Positions 18,576 to 25,591 of a DNA stretch of 64,000 nucleotides are shown here, piece after piece (the stretch's first letter is position 1; the number at the start of each line of letters is the position of its first letter). This stretch comes from Chthoniobacterales bacterium. Its GTDB lineage: Bacteria; Verrucomicrobiota; Verrucomicrobiia; Chthoniobacterales; JACTMZ01. The DNA is taken from contig VEQL01000004.1 in NCBI GenBank assembly GCA_018883245.1, positions 62,001 to 126,000 of the forward strand. The letters run 5' to 3'. The notes beneath the pieces are model-generated. The model was not told where the DNA came from and did not search any database. It saw nothing but the letters and a program-made list of their open reading frames with translations. A program made the translations under genes and the position numbers.

Positions 18576-18600
18576 TTTCGACGAGATCAGGTTCTGGCAC
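18555..18600 (-). pseudogene. 5' stub of a nucleotidyltransferase-like gene
   Basis: A GTG at 18598-18600 (minus strand) overlaps the end of the small gene at 18587 by 14 bases and opens with VPEPDLVEIFAAP. This resembles the first residues of nucleotidyltransferase-fold proteins that follow such small genes elsewhere. After about 15 codons the frame continues as compositionally odd sequence, and neither of the two minus-strand frames gives a plausible enzyme. A deletion seems to have removed the body of the gene. Confidence 0.4.
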
Positions 18601-18787
18601 GGGCGAGTTCGCGGGCGAGTTCCTGCTCGATGCGCTGCGGGCTCCATTCGGGATGCCGCAGGGCAAGACCGGCGCGGCGCGTCTGGCGGGCGGTGCGTAA
18701 AAGTCCCTTGGCCACTTCCCATTTCTCGGCCATAGACATCGCGCACAGCCGTTCGATCTGGGCAGGATGCAGCGGTTCGAGGGTCAC
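18587..18787 (-). CDS. Small conserved helical protein of a two-gene nucleotidyltransferase system
   Basis: 66 residues from GTG, or shorter from internal ATGs at residues 17 or 19. The core runs MAEKWEVAKGLLRTARQTRR then RHPEWSPQRIEQELAREL. Small proteins with EKW...LR...AGLxxRHPxWxxxxI patterns recur in Planctomycetes and Verrucomicrobia, usually directly before a nucleotidyltransferase-fold gene. Here the partner seems reduced to a stub. It begins 55 bp after the response regulator on the same strand. Function unknown; a toxin-antitoxin-like role is inference. Confidence 0.6.
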   Translation of the reverse strand: MTLEPLHPAQIERLCAMSMAEKWEVAKGLLRTARQTRRAGLALRHPEWSPQRIEQELARELARART

Positions 18788-18842
18788 AACACAAGGATGA
18801 TCCGCACGCCCGCTGAGTGTGGCGAGCTTGCCTTCCGCACGA

Positions 18843-19457
18843 TCACATCTTTGTTCCCAGCGTTGCGTGGTAGTGTCGCACGGCCTGATGGACCAGCTCG
18901 CCTCCGCTCGTGCCGAGTTTCTCCGCGATGTTCTTGCGATGGGTCTGAACAGTTTGCGTTGAAATGGCCAGCTTCTCGCCGATCTCCTTGCTCATCAACC
19001 CGCGCCCGATCAGTTCGAAGATCTCGTATTCCCGCTCGCTCAGCTTTTGCCGCACTCTGGCTTCGGGAAGTGCGGTGGAGCCGCCCCGCGCTGTGGGCAG
19101 GAGAGTTTTGATTTCCACGGCCAGATCGTCGAAGGCCTGGGTTTTGTCCAACACCGCATGCACATGGTCCTGCAGGTCGGACGGACAAACGAACGTGCTC
19201 GCCTCGCCGGAGAGAATGAGAGTTTTGGACGCCGGCTTGAGCTGCGCGAGGCGTCGGGCCACGCCGACGCCGTGGCCGTCCGGCAAAGCCAGGTCGAGCA
19301 CGAGGATGTCGGGCAAGTGTTTCTCGCACGCGGCGATCCCTGCGGCTTCGGTTTGCGCCGTGGCGACCACCTCCAAGCCGGGTGTTCCCGCCAGCACGTT
19401 GTGCAACATCTGCAGGAACATCGTCTGATCCTCGACGATCACACACTTGAGGCTCAT
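18843..19457 (-). CDS. NarL/FixJ-family response regulator
   Basis: 204 residues. The receiver domain (about 1-120) has the acidic pair VEDQ near the start, the phospho-acceptor aspartate in ILVLDLALPDG, and the conserved lysine in LDKTQ. The LuxR-type helix-turn-helix (about 138-200) reads LSEREYEIFELIGRGLMSKE, then KLAISTQTVQTHRKNI. No histidine kinase is fused; the giant sensor kinase at 11946-18341 is the nearest candidate. A regulatory palindrome lies 52 bp upstream of its start, in the region shared with the divergent PEP-CTERM gene. NarL-type dimers bind inverted heptamers separated by two bases, which fits that palindrome. Confidence 0.92.
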   Translation of the reverse strand: MSLKCVIVEDQTMFLQMLHNVLAGTPGLEVVATAQTEAAGIAACEKHLPDILVLDLALPDGHGVGVARRLAQLKPASKTLILSGEASTFVCPSDLQDHVHAVLDKTQAFDDLAVEIKTLLPTARGGSTALPEARVRQKLSEREYEIFELIGRGLMSKEIGEKLAISTQTVQTHRKNIAEKLGTSGGELVHQAVRHYHATLGTKM

Positions 19458-19508
19458 GGCTTCGAATATTTACAGCCGCCTTCGCGGTCTGCGGCGAGGT
19501 TATTTGCC

Positions 19509-19526
19509 ATACCCTGCGGAGGGTAT
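19509..19526 (+). promoter_or_regulatory. Regulatory palindrome copy 2
   Basis: ATACCCTGCGGAGGGTAT, in the divergent region between the response regulator and the first PEP-CTERM gene. TATTTT begins at 19549, exactly 22 bp after it, as a -10 candidate for the plus-strand gene; ATG is at 19578. On the minus-strand side the equivalent position (19481-19486) has no -10-like hexamer, so the phasing points to the PEP-CTERM gene. The palindrome and the next 10 bp are identical to copy 3. Confidence 0.75.
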
Positions 19527-19577
19527 GGCGCGGTCCGTATCGTTGGAATATTTTCTTCTCTCCAGTTGAAAACTATC

Positions 19578-20291
19578 ATGTTCAAGCTTCGTGACCGCGC
19601 CCTCCAACAGAATGTGATGAAGCCGCTGGTCGTGTTCACGGCGTTGGCGCTCCTCTTTATCTCCGGCGCGCGCGCGGAGTTGGTTTATGGCAACCTCGGA
19701 GCCGATGGCACAACCGCTTTAGGATCAGTCAACAATGATATTGGTCCAGGCAGTGGATGGCTGGCTCAGGGCTTCAATACCGGGACCTCATCACTGCTCT
19801 CCTTGCAGTCCGTCACTCTCGGCTTGTTCGGTGCGAATGTCGGCACAATCCCTCTGACTGTCTCGATCTTCAGTGGGATTCTCTCGGGAACAAACAACAT
19901 CGTGCCTGACGTTTCACTCTACACCTCTGCTGCTGTCAATGTCGGCGACAAGAACAAATACTCCTTCACGTTTAGCAATGCGCAGCTGCAGGCCAACACT
20001 ACCTACTTCGTCGTGCCCAATGGGGGCAGTTGGTATTACAACAGCGGCACGCCGGCCGCACCGCTCAGCCAAAATGGTTCTGGTTATGTCAATGCGGGCA
20101 CATGGGAAATTACTTCCACAAACGCCATTACTCCCGCGGGAACCTGGGAGGTAGCGGAGTCGTCGCGTTACAGCCTCTCTGTCTATGCCACTTCCAACGC
20201 CGTCCCCGAGCCCGGCACCTGGGCCGCTGCGGCTTTGCTCGCCGGCGGTGCGGCGTTCGTGCGCTGGCGCAAAGGCGCAAAGGTTTCTTGA
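19578..20291 (+). CDS. PEP-CTERM surface protein, choice-of-anchor R type
   Basis: 237 residues. A signal peptide spans about 1-34 (an internal ATG at residue 14 is an alternative start), ending ISGARAELVYG. The mature N-terminus LVYGNLGADGTTALG...AQGF resembles the choice-of-anchor R domain. The C-terminus is a PEP-CTERM signal: VPEPGTW, a hydrophobic helix, then RWRKGAKVS. Exosortase systems recognise this tail, cleave it and attach or release the protein at the outer surface; no exosortase gene lies in the window. The tail is almost identical to that of the next gene. Palindrome copy 2 precedes the gene. Confidence 0.85.
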   Translation: MFKLRDRALQQNVMKPLVVFTALALLFISGARAELVYGNLGADGTTALGSVNNDIGPGSGWLAQGFNTGTSSLLSLQSVTLGLFGANVGTIPLTVSIFSGILSGTNNIVPDVSLYTSAAVNVGDKNKYSFTFSNAQLQANTTYFVVPNGGSWYYNSGTPAAPLSQNGSGYVNAGTWEITSTNAITPAGTWEVAESSRYSLSVYATSNAVPEPGTWAAAALLAGGAAFVRWRKGAKVS

Positions 20292-20438
20292 GCAACAAAT
20301 CGGCGTTCACTTTCGTAGCGTCGGTCGCCTCATTTCGCTGCGCCAACAGCGTCAGTTCCAAGTTGTCGGCTTGCCTTTCGTGAGGGGATTGAGGGGTCGT
20401 TCTAACCATATTGTTGTGCGAGAGAATTCTCGATTGAT

Positions 20439-20456
20439 ATACCCTGCGGAGGGTAT
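20439..20456 (+). promoter_or_regulatory. Regulatory palindrome copy 3
   Basis: ATACCCTGCGGAGGGTAT in the 238-bp interval between the two PEP-CTERM genes. TAAAAT begins at 20479, 22 bp downstream, the best -10 match of the five. The palindrome plus the next 10 bp match copy 2 exactly, while flanking sequence differs. The rest of this interval shows no other gene or clear terminator. Confidence 0.78.
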
Positions 20457-20529
20457 GGCGCGGTCCCCCTCGATATTGTAAAATTCATTCAAATCCATAA
20501 GCCAAATCTTCGCCTCGTCGTCTCAAAAA

Positions 20530-21309
20530 ATGAAAACACCGCGCAATCTCTTCCCCGCCGTCTTGGCCTCCATCATTCTTCTGCCGCTCGCCGCGCAGGC
20601 CAACCTCATCGTCAACGGCAATTTCTCCTCGGGCAACACTGGGTTCTCCTCCGACTACAGCTACGTGGCAAATAATACTGCTGCGGGTGAGTATTATGTG
20701 CAGTCGAGTGCTGCCAATACTTGGAACGCAGGCTTTCTCCCTGTCGTCGGCCAAGGCGGTTCTGGCAACTATCTCATCGCCAACGGAGCCACCAATACCA
20801 CGCAGTCCGCGTGGTTTCAGACCATCAACAATCCGAGCGTCACGCTAACCACCGACACCAACGCGCCAATTTACTATCGCTTCCAAGCCTATGTGAACAA
20901 TCTCGTAAATACCAATTTCGCCCCGCCCGACCTTTCTTTCGAGATCTCCGTTAATGGGGGCGCCTACAATGCGTTCACGGCAACGCCGACGATTACTCCG
21001 GGAACATGGACTCTCGTCTACGCCGACACCTACATCACGACCCAGCCGACCAGCCTCGGTTTCCGCCTGCGCAACCAAGCCACCAATTACAATGGCAACG
21101 ACTTCGCCGTCGACTCCATCTATTTCGGCCTGACGACGAACTCCGGCACCTATCCGACCTACGGTCTCCGCTCGGCCGGTGACATCACGAATCCCACGTT
21201 CGTCGCGCCGACCAATGCCGTCCCCGAGCCCGGCACGTGGGCCGCGGCGGCCTTGCTCGCCGGTGGCGCAGCGTTCGTGCGCTGGCGCAAACGCGCGAAG
21301 GTTTCTTAA
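20530..21309 (+). CDS. PEP-CTERM surface protein
   Basis: 259 residues. The signal peptide (about 1-24) ends PLAAQANLIVNGNFSSG. LIVNGNF starts the beta-sandwich domain common in PEP-CTERM proteins of unknown ligand. The body is Asn/Thr/Gly-rich. The C-terminus carries VPEPGTW, a hydrophobic helix and RWRKRAKVS. Nucleotide identity with the first PEP-CTERM gene is high only over the last 90 or so bases, so the anchors but not the bodies share recent ancestry. It is preceded by palindrome copy 3 and followed by a strong terminator hairpin. Confidence 0.88.
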   Translation: MKTPRNLFPAVLASIILLPLAAQANLIVNGNFSSGNTGFSSDYSYVANNTAAGEYYVQSSAANTWNAGFLPVVGQGGSGNYLIANGATNTTQSAWFQTINNPSVTLTTDTNAPIYYRFQAYVNNLVNTNFAPPDLSFEISVNGGAYNAFTATPTITPGTWTLVYADTYITTQPTSLGFRLRNQATNYNGNDFAVDSIYFGLTTNSGTYPTYGLRSAGDITNPTFVAPTNAVPEPGTWAAAALLAGGAAFVRWRKRAKVS

Positions 21310-21335
21310 GCGACAAAGCGCCGCTCACCTTAGCG

Positions 21336-21370
21336 ACACCCGCACGGAAAAGTGCGGGTGTTTTGTTTTC
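21336..21370 (+). terminator. Intrinsic terminator after the second PEP-CTERM gene
   Basis: ACACCCGCAC at 21336-21345 pairs with GTGCGGGTGT at 21352-21361, giving a 10-bp stem with the loop ggaaaa, followed by a T-rich run (tttgtttt). It lies 27 bp after the stop of the PEP-CTERM gene and is well placed to end its transcript. Confidence 0.85.
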
Positions 21371-21398
21371 CGCTCCATAGGTCGATCAACCGCGGATT

Positions 21399-21557
21399 GC
21401 CGCTTTTCTTGGTGCGGCGTTTTTTTGCGGGTGTTGCTGGCGCCAGCGGCGTGGTGAGTTTTTCGTAGAGGGCGAAGAGGTATTCGACGCGTTCGCGTTC
21501 CGATGTGAACGGCTCCGGGCGGTAGCAGCGATCGACGGCTCTATCGAGGGCCGCTGC
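21399..21557 (-). pseudogene. Duplicated 3' end of the MmeI-like gene
   Basis: About 155 bp here match the end of the gene at 22078-24852 (its bases 22091-22245), with roughly a dozen differences. Read on the minus strand directly after the hicA stop, it encodes AALDRAVDRCYRPEPF... through EYLFALYEKLTTPLAP to KKRRTKK, then diverges. It has no start and follows a stop codon, so it is a relic. Its junction coincides exactly with the hicA stop codon. Confidence 0.8.
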
Positions 21558-21800
21558 TCAAAGATCCAATTGCTCGAAGAGTTCGTCCGGCGTCGTCTTG
21601 TGGTGCTCCGCGATGAGTTTGATGATCCCTCGCAGTGTCCCGACTTTGATCGGTTGATGGTTCGGGATGGTGACGTGGAATTGACCACCGACATTTGTCG
21701 TCAGCCTCATATGTGAACCGTCTTGCCGGACCTCTTCGTAACCGAGCACGCGCAATGCCTTGGCCAGATCGGCCCCGGACACATCGCGGGGTATTTTCAC
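21558..21800 (-). CDS. hicA: HicA-family mRNA interferase toxin
   Basis: 80 residues. HicA toxins are small double-stranded-RNA-binding-fold ribonucleases that cleave mRNA and tmRNA. Seen: an N-terminal VSGADLAKALRVLGYEEVRQ followed by the catalytic histidine in DGSHMRL, then TIPNHQPIKVGTLRGIIKL. These match the family fully. The start overlaps the hicB stop in an ATGA junction. The gene's stop codon is the exact edge of a relic of the neighbouring restriction gene. Confidence 0.92.
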   Translation of the reverse strand: MKIPRDVSGADLAKALRVLGYEEVRQDGSHMRLTTNVGGQFHVTIPNHQPIKVGTLRGIIKLIAEHHKTTPDELFEQLDL

Positions 21801-22015
21801 GCTGCCAAAACCTCGTCCCGCACGAAATGCAACCGGATCATTTTGGGCATCGGTCCCGCGGCTCCGTCACCGAAGTGGCAGTTCACGGCATCTTTGACCA
21901 TGACCCGCAGGTCTTCCAAAGTTTCTCCTTGGGTGACGATGGCGTGTCCCAGAGCGGTCGCCACAAAACCGCCGTCGGCCTCATCTTCCTGCACTTCGAA
22001 AATGATCTCGCTCAT
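21797..22015 (-). CDS. hicB: HicB-family antitoxin
   Basis: 72 residues from ATG 22015, which has AGGAG six bases upstream; a TTG two codons earlier is less likely. The partial RNase-H-like fold of HicB antitoxins is recognisable: IIFEVQEDEADGGFVATALG, then TQGETLEDLRVMVKDAV. The protein lacks a separate DNA-binding C-terminal domain, as in the short HicB class. The gene order antitoxin then toxin is the reverse of the classical hicA-hicB order but common for short forms. It lies between the MmeI-like gene and its 3' duplicate. Confidence 0.88.
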   Translation of the reverse strand: MSEIIFEVQEDEADGGFVATALGHAIVTQGETLEDLRVMVKDAVNCHFGDGAAGPMPKMIRLHFVRDEVLAA

Positions 22016-22077
22016 GGGCAACTCCTAATCTTTCCGGCCATGCGGGTCAACCCCACCACCTTCTTGGATATAGTCCA

Positions 22078-24852
22078 TTATGCAGGGGCAGCCGCTTTTT
22101 TCGTGCGGCGTTTTTTGGCGGGGGTTGCTGGAGCGAGCGGCGTGGTGAGTTTTTCGTAGAGGGCGAAGAGGTATTCGACGCGTTCGCGTTCGGACATGAA
22201 CGGCTCCGGGCGGTAGCAGCGATCGACGGCTTTATCGAGGGCGGCGTGGGCTTTCGCCAAGTCCGGCGGCATGGTCACCGGATCGTAAAGATCGGCGAGG
22301 GTCGCCGTGGGGTGCGCGGCCCGCGCATCGAGCACGGCTTGCGCGGCGGCCTCTACCGCTTTGCGTTGCGCTTCGTCCGGCGATGGCCAGGGGAAGTTAT
22401 TGTAGACAATACCAGCGGAGTATTGGTAACGGCTCTCAAGGCGCCCTGTTACTGTCCGCGTCCACGCCATGTGCATGGTGGACGATATGATGCCGAAGTT
22501 GAAAGCGGTGGCATTGGCCATCGTGTAAATTTTGTTCGTGGCAATGACATCGCTCGGCAGCCACGCCACAGGAATAAATCTCCGCCGCTCAGAGGACACT
22601 TCAGGAATCGCAAGGTAGTCGCTTTCCGGCTGCCGTATCTCGCCGAAGAGTGTTGGCGTATTCGCCAGTTCTCGCGTCGTAGGTCGGGAGCTTGTAAGCC
22701 GCTTTGCTTTGACGCTCTCCACTCGCGCCACGATCTCCGGCATGGCTCTTAGCTCATCCGGTGAGATGCCCACCAACCAGAGACAATATCGGTCGATGCC
22801 ATTGATGAGTTCCTCGCTCCCGACCAGCCGCCTTATCCACTTCTCCGCCTGTGGCTGTGCTTTAAGTAGATCGGCCTTCTCCTCCGGTGTTAGAAGTAGA
22901 TGGCCGCCGTCGTTCGGCATGCTTCCGAACGCAATGGCTGGCCCGCCGTTCACCGGCTCCCTCGTCTTGGTGACGGTGCGGTTGCCGCCCTCTACCAGGT
23001 AAGGACTGATGTTCCGTGGATGCGTCTGCTTTGCGGTGTCCGAATCGGATTCGTAATCAAACAGCGTTTTTGTCTGAACGTCCACTGCACCAAACCCAAT
23101 AATGACGACGTGCACGTGTGCTTTCCCACGGGCCTCGCTTTGCCACGCGAATGTGCGGTGGGCAAAGTGAATAGAGATCCCGTGCCGCTGAAATAGGTGC
23201 GGCCACAATACGCATACTTGCTCACCTTGGGTGATTGAGTTGGTTGAGACAAACGCGCATCTCGCTTTGCTGCCGGCGATGTATTCCGCCGCTTTTATAT
23301 ACCAGCAGGTGACGTAGTCTAACGCGCCGCCTCCCTTTAGGCCCGCCATCACGGTGTCGATGTCAGCCTTCTGTTCCGCGTCTTGATATTGCTTGCCGAT
23401 GAACGGCGGATTCCCGAGGACGACTACATTGTCCGTCGGCGTGAGAAATTGCTTCCAATCGGTCCGTAGGGAGTTGGCGTGCAAGATTTGCGCGGAGTGG
23501 ACGAGCGGCAGGCTCACGAAGTAGCGACCGAAGGCGTAGGAAAGCTCGGTGTTCATGATGTGTTCCATGAACCACATGGCGACACGCGCTATGGCGCAGG
23601 CAAACTCGCCGATTTCGATGCCGTGGAAGCTCGTGACCGAGACGCGGGAGAGCAGAGCGATGTCGGTGATTTGCTGGGCGTCGCCGTAGAGTTCCTTGAG
23701 GACTTCGATTTCGAGGCGGCGCATCTCGCGGTAGGCAATGACGAGGAAGTTGCCGCATCCGCAGGCGGGGTCGAAGAATTGCAGCGAAGCAAGTTTGCGG
23801 TGGAACTCTTCGAGGCGGACGAGGCGGCGGCTGGAGCGGTCGTTCTTGATCGCGGCGAACTCGGCGCGGAGTTCGTCCATGATGAGTGGATTGAGAAGGC
23901 GCAGGATGTTTTCTTCGCTCGTGTAGTGGGCACCCACGGCGCGGCGTTCCTTGGAGTCCATGACGCCTTGGAAGAGTGATCCGAAGATGCCGGGGTGAAC
24001 TTGCGACCAGTCGAAATCGACACAGCGGAGCAGGGCGTCGCGCATCGAGCGATCCATGGCGGCGACCGTGAGTCGTCCGCTGAAGACGTTTCCGTTGACG
24101 TAGGGCAGGCCGACGAGAGCTTCGTCGAGTCGTGTTTGGCGTTGGTCAAGCGGGGTGTCGAGGACGTTGAAGAATTGCTGGAGCTGCGAGCCGAGGTCGC
24201 TGCCATCCTCGCGGGTGCGGTTGATGATGTAGTCGCTGAAGGCGTCGGGATCGAAGAGGCCGGTGTCTTCGGCGAAGTGGCAAAAGAGGATGCGGACGAG
24301 GAGGCGTTCGAGGTCGTGCGCCGGATAGTTGCCTTCCTTGAGCGCGTCGTGGAGGTCGCCGAGCAGCTCGACGGCCTTGATGTTGACGGGCGCTTCGAGG
24401 CTCGGGCGGCGGGGTTGGTATCCGCCGAGAAAGCCGAGCGCGGAAGCGTTGTCGGCGAGTTTTTCGAGAGTGAATTGGTAGCGCTCGCCGGTGTGGAGAT
24501 CCTCGACATCGAAGCGGGCGAAGTCGCAAGCGATGAGGTAGCGGGGCCGCTCGTCGGGCGTGAGATACGGAATGTAGTCCTGGCCTTGGGTGCGGGCGTC
24601 GTCGAGGTTTTTGCCCCGGCTCTTTTGTTCGACGAGGGCGGTTTTCTTCCAGAGGAGGTCGATGAACTTGGTGGTGCCGCCGGGCATCTTGACGGGGTGC
24701 TCGAAGCGGGCGAGCTGGCGGCGGTTGGCGCCGTAGGCCTCAAAGAGGCCGTCCCAGAAGGACTTGGCGTCGGCGTGTTCGTCGCTGGCGTCCTTCCACG
24801 TCTCGGAGAACTTGGCGCACCGGGCGCGGATGTCGTTCATCGAGAGGGTCAT
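22078..24852 (-). CDS. MmeI-like type IIL restriction-modification enzyme
   Basis: 924 residues, close to MmeI (919). The N-terminal nuclease has the D-x9-ExK arrangement in FIDLLWKKTALVEQKSRG (about residues 62-80). A helical connector follows. The methyltransferase domain has motif I FDPACGCGNFL and the amino-methylating motif NPPF in VLGNPPFIGKQY. A target-recognition region follows (about 560-830), and the tail has RCYRPEPF and LFALYEKL. These single-chain enzymes methylate one strand of an asymmetric site and cut about 20 bases away. There is no separate methylase or specificity gene beside it. Its last 155 bp are duplicated beyond hicAB. Confidence 0.88.
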   Translation of the reverse strand: MTLSMNDIRARCAKFSETWKDASDEHADAKSFWDGLFEAYGANRRQLARFEHPVKMPGGTTKFIDLLWKKTALVEQKSRGKNLDDARTQGQDYIPYLTPDERPRYLIACDFARFDVEDLHTGERYQFTLEKLADNASALGFLGGYQPRRPSLEAPVNIKAVELLGDLHDALKEGNYPAHDLERLLVRILFCHFAEDTGLFDPDAFSDYIINRTREDGSDLGSQLQQFFNVLDTPLDQRQTRLDEALVGLPYVNGNVFSGRLTVAAMDRSMRDALLRCVDFDWSQVHPGIFGSLFQGVMDSKERRAVGAHYTSEENILRLLNPLIMDELRAEFAAIKNDRSSRRLVRLEEFHRKLASLQFFDPACGCGNFLVIAYREMRRLEIEVLKELYGDAQQITDIALLSRVSVTSFHGIEIGEFACAIARVAMWFMEHIMNTELSYAFGRYFVSLPLVHSAQILHANSLRTDWKQFLTPTDNVVVLGNPPFIGKQYQDAEQKADIDTVMAGLKGGGALDYVTCWYIKAAEYIAGSKARCAFVSTNSITQGEQVCVLWPHLFQRHGISIHFAHRTFAWQSEARGKAHVHVVIIGFGAVDVQTKTLFDYESDSDTAKQTHPRNISPYLVEGGNRTVTKTREPVNGGPAIAFGSMPNDGGHLLLTPEEKADLLKAQPQAEKWIRRLVGSEELINGIDRYCLWLVGISPDELRAMPEIVARVESVKAKRLTSSRPTTRELANTPTLFGEIRQPESDYLAIPEVSSERRRFIPVAWLPSDVIATNKIYTMANATAFNFGIISSTMHMAWTRTVTGRLESRYQYSAGIVYNNFPWPSPDEAQRKAVEAAAQAVLDARAAHPTATLADLYDPVTMPPDLAKAHAALDKAVDRCYRPEPFMSERERVEYLFALYEKLTTPLAPATPAKKRRTKKAAAPA

Positions 24853-25035
24853 GGCGGCAGGGGGCGGGATCGGCGGCGAGATTAAGAGATGATGCGCATC
24901 TTGCCAACGCGCCAGAGCGCGTATGACCCACTAAGTTGTTGTGGCCGCTTCGCTGTCGGGCGCAAAAGATTATGAGAGCGATTCCCGCGGCGGGAGGTGT
25001 CCGCCATCCGCCGCGATGCGGGTTCGCGGGAAACG
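24853..25035. other. Intergenic region upstream of the MmeI-like gene
   Basis: 183 bp between the start of the restriction gene and the end of the lipoprotein gene, both on the minus strand. It must hold the promoter of the restriction gene or a read-through leader. Seen: a small hairpin ACGCGC-caga-GCGCGT at 24907-24922. No convincing promoter or gene was recognised. Confidence 0.4.
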
Positions 25036-25428
25036 CTATTTTTTCTTCTTCGTTTCCGGCGCCGGCTCGACGGGCGCGGGCTCCTGGGGCGGCGCGGATG
25101 GCGCGGCGGAGACGCCTTGCTGCTGGGCGGCTTGTTCGCGCTGCATGAGTTCTTGCACGGCATTCTTTAAATCGCCGAGCGGGACCCAGCCGATGATGTT
25201 GCCCTGGGCGCCGGTGGCTTTCGATGCGAACGACGCAGCATTGAGCAGCTGGGCTTCGCCGCTGAATTTGTTGTAGCGCACGACGGTATCGATCGTGTTC
25301 GTGCCGATCGTCACTTTCGCGGCGATGCATTCCCATGGTGCGGAGGCAGACTCCTGCGGCGGCTGTGGAGGCGAGCAGGCGGTGAGGACGGCGAGAGGAA
25401 TGGCAAAAAGGGCGAATCGCTTGAACAT
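25036..25428 (-). CDS. Small lipoprotein
   Basis: 130 residues from ATG 25428. The signal peptide MFKRFALFAIPLAVLTACS ends in the lipobox LTAC, so Cys18 should be lipidated. A compact domain follows (WECIAAKVTIGTNTIDTVVRY, then NIIGWVPLGDLKNAVQELM). The tail is Gln/Pro/Ala-rich and ends in four lysines. No family recognised. A longer open frame upstream exists but crosses the promoter region of the divergent autotransporter gene. Regulatory palindrome copy 4 lies 58 bp upstream, although its phasing favours the other gene. Confidence 0.75.
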   Translation of the reverse strand: MFKRFALFAIPLAVLTACSPPQPPQESASAPWECIAAKVTIGTNTIDTVVRYNKFSGEAQLLNAASFASKATGAQGNIIGWVPLGDLKNAVQELMQREQAAQQQGVSAAPSAPPQEPAPVEPAPETKKKK

Positions 25429-25485
25429 GACGCGTCTTTTACGTTCCCGAAACGCCTTTGCCAACTGAAACCACCCCCTCGGAAC

Positions 25486-25503
25486 ATACCCTCCAGAGGG
25501 TAT
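25486..25503 (+). promoter_or_regulatory. Regulatory palindrome copy 4
   Basis: ATACCCTCCAGAGGGTAT in the divergent region between the lipoprotein and the autotransporter gene. TACTAT begins at 25527, 23 bp after the palindrome (one base more than in the other copies), as a -10 candidate. The autotransporter ATG follows at 25592. On the minus side the equivalent position reads TGGCAA, a poor -10. Confidence 0.72.
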
Positions 25504-25591
25504 AGGCAGGGGAAGACGCCGTTGCTTACTATCGCGATGCCCGTGTTGTGCCCGCACCGCGCGTCGGCCCCAAACCCATCTGTCATAGCCC

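Noticed and set aside
21399-22245. HicAB segment as an insertion sequence or integrative element
   Set aside because: No transposase or integrase, terminal inverted repeats or short target duplications were seen. The flanking repeat is gene-end sequence of about 155 bp.
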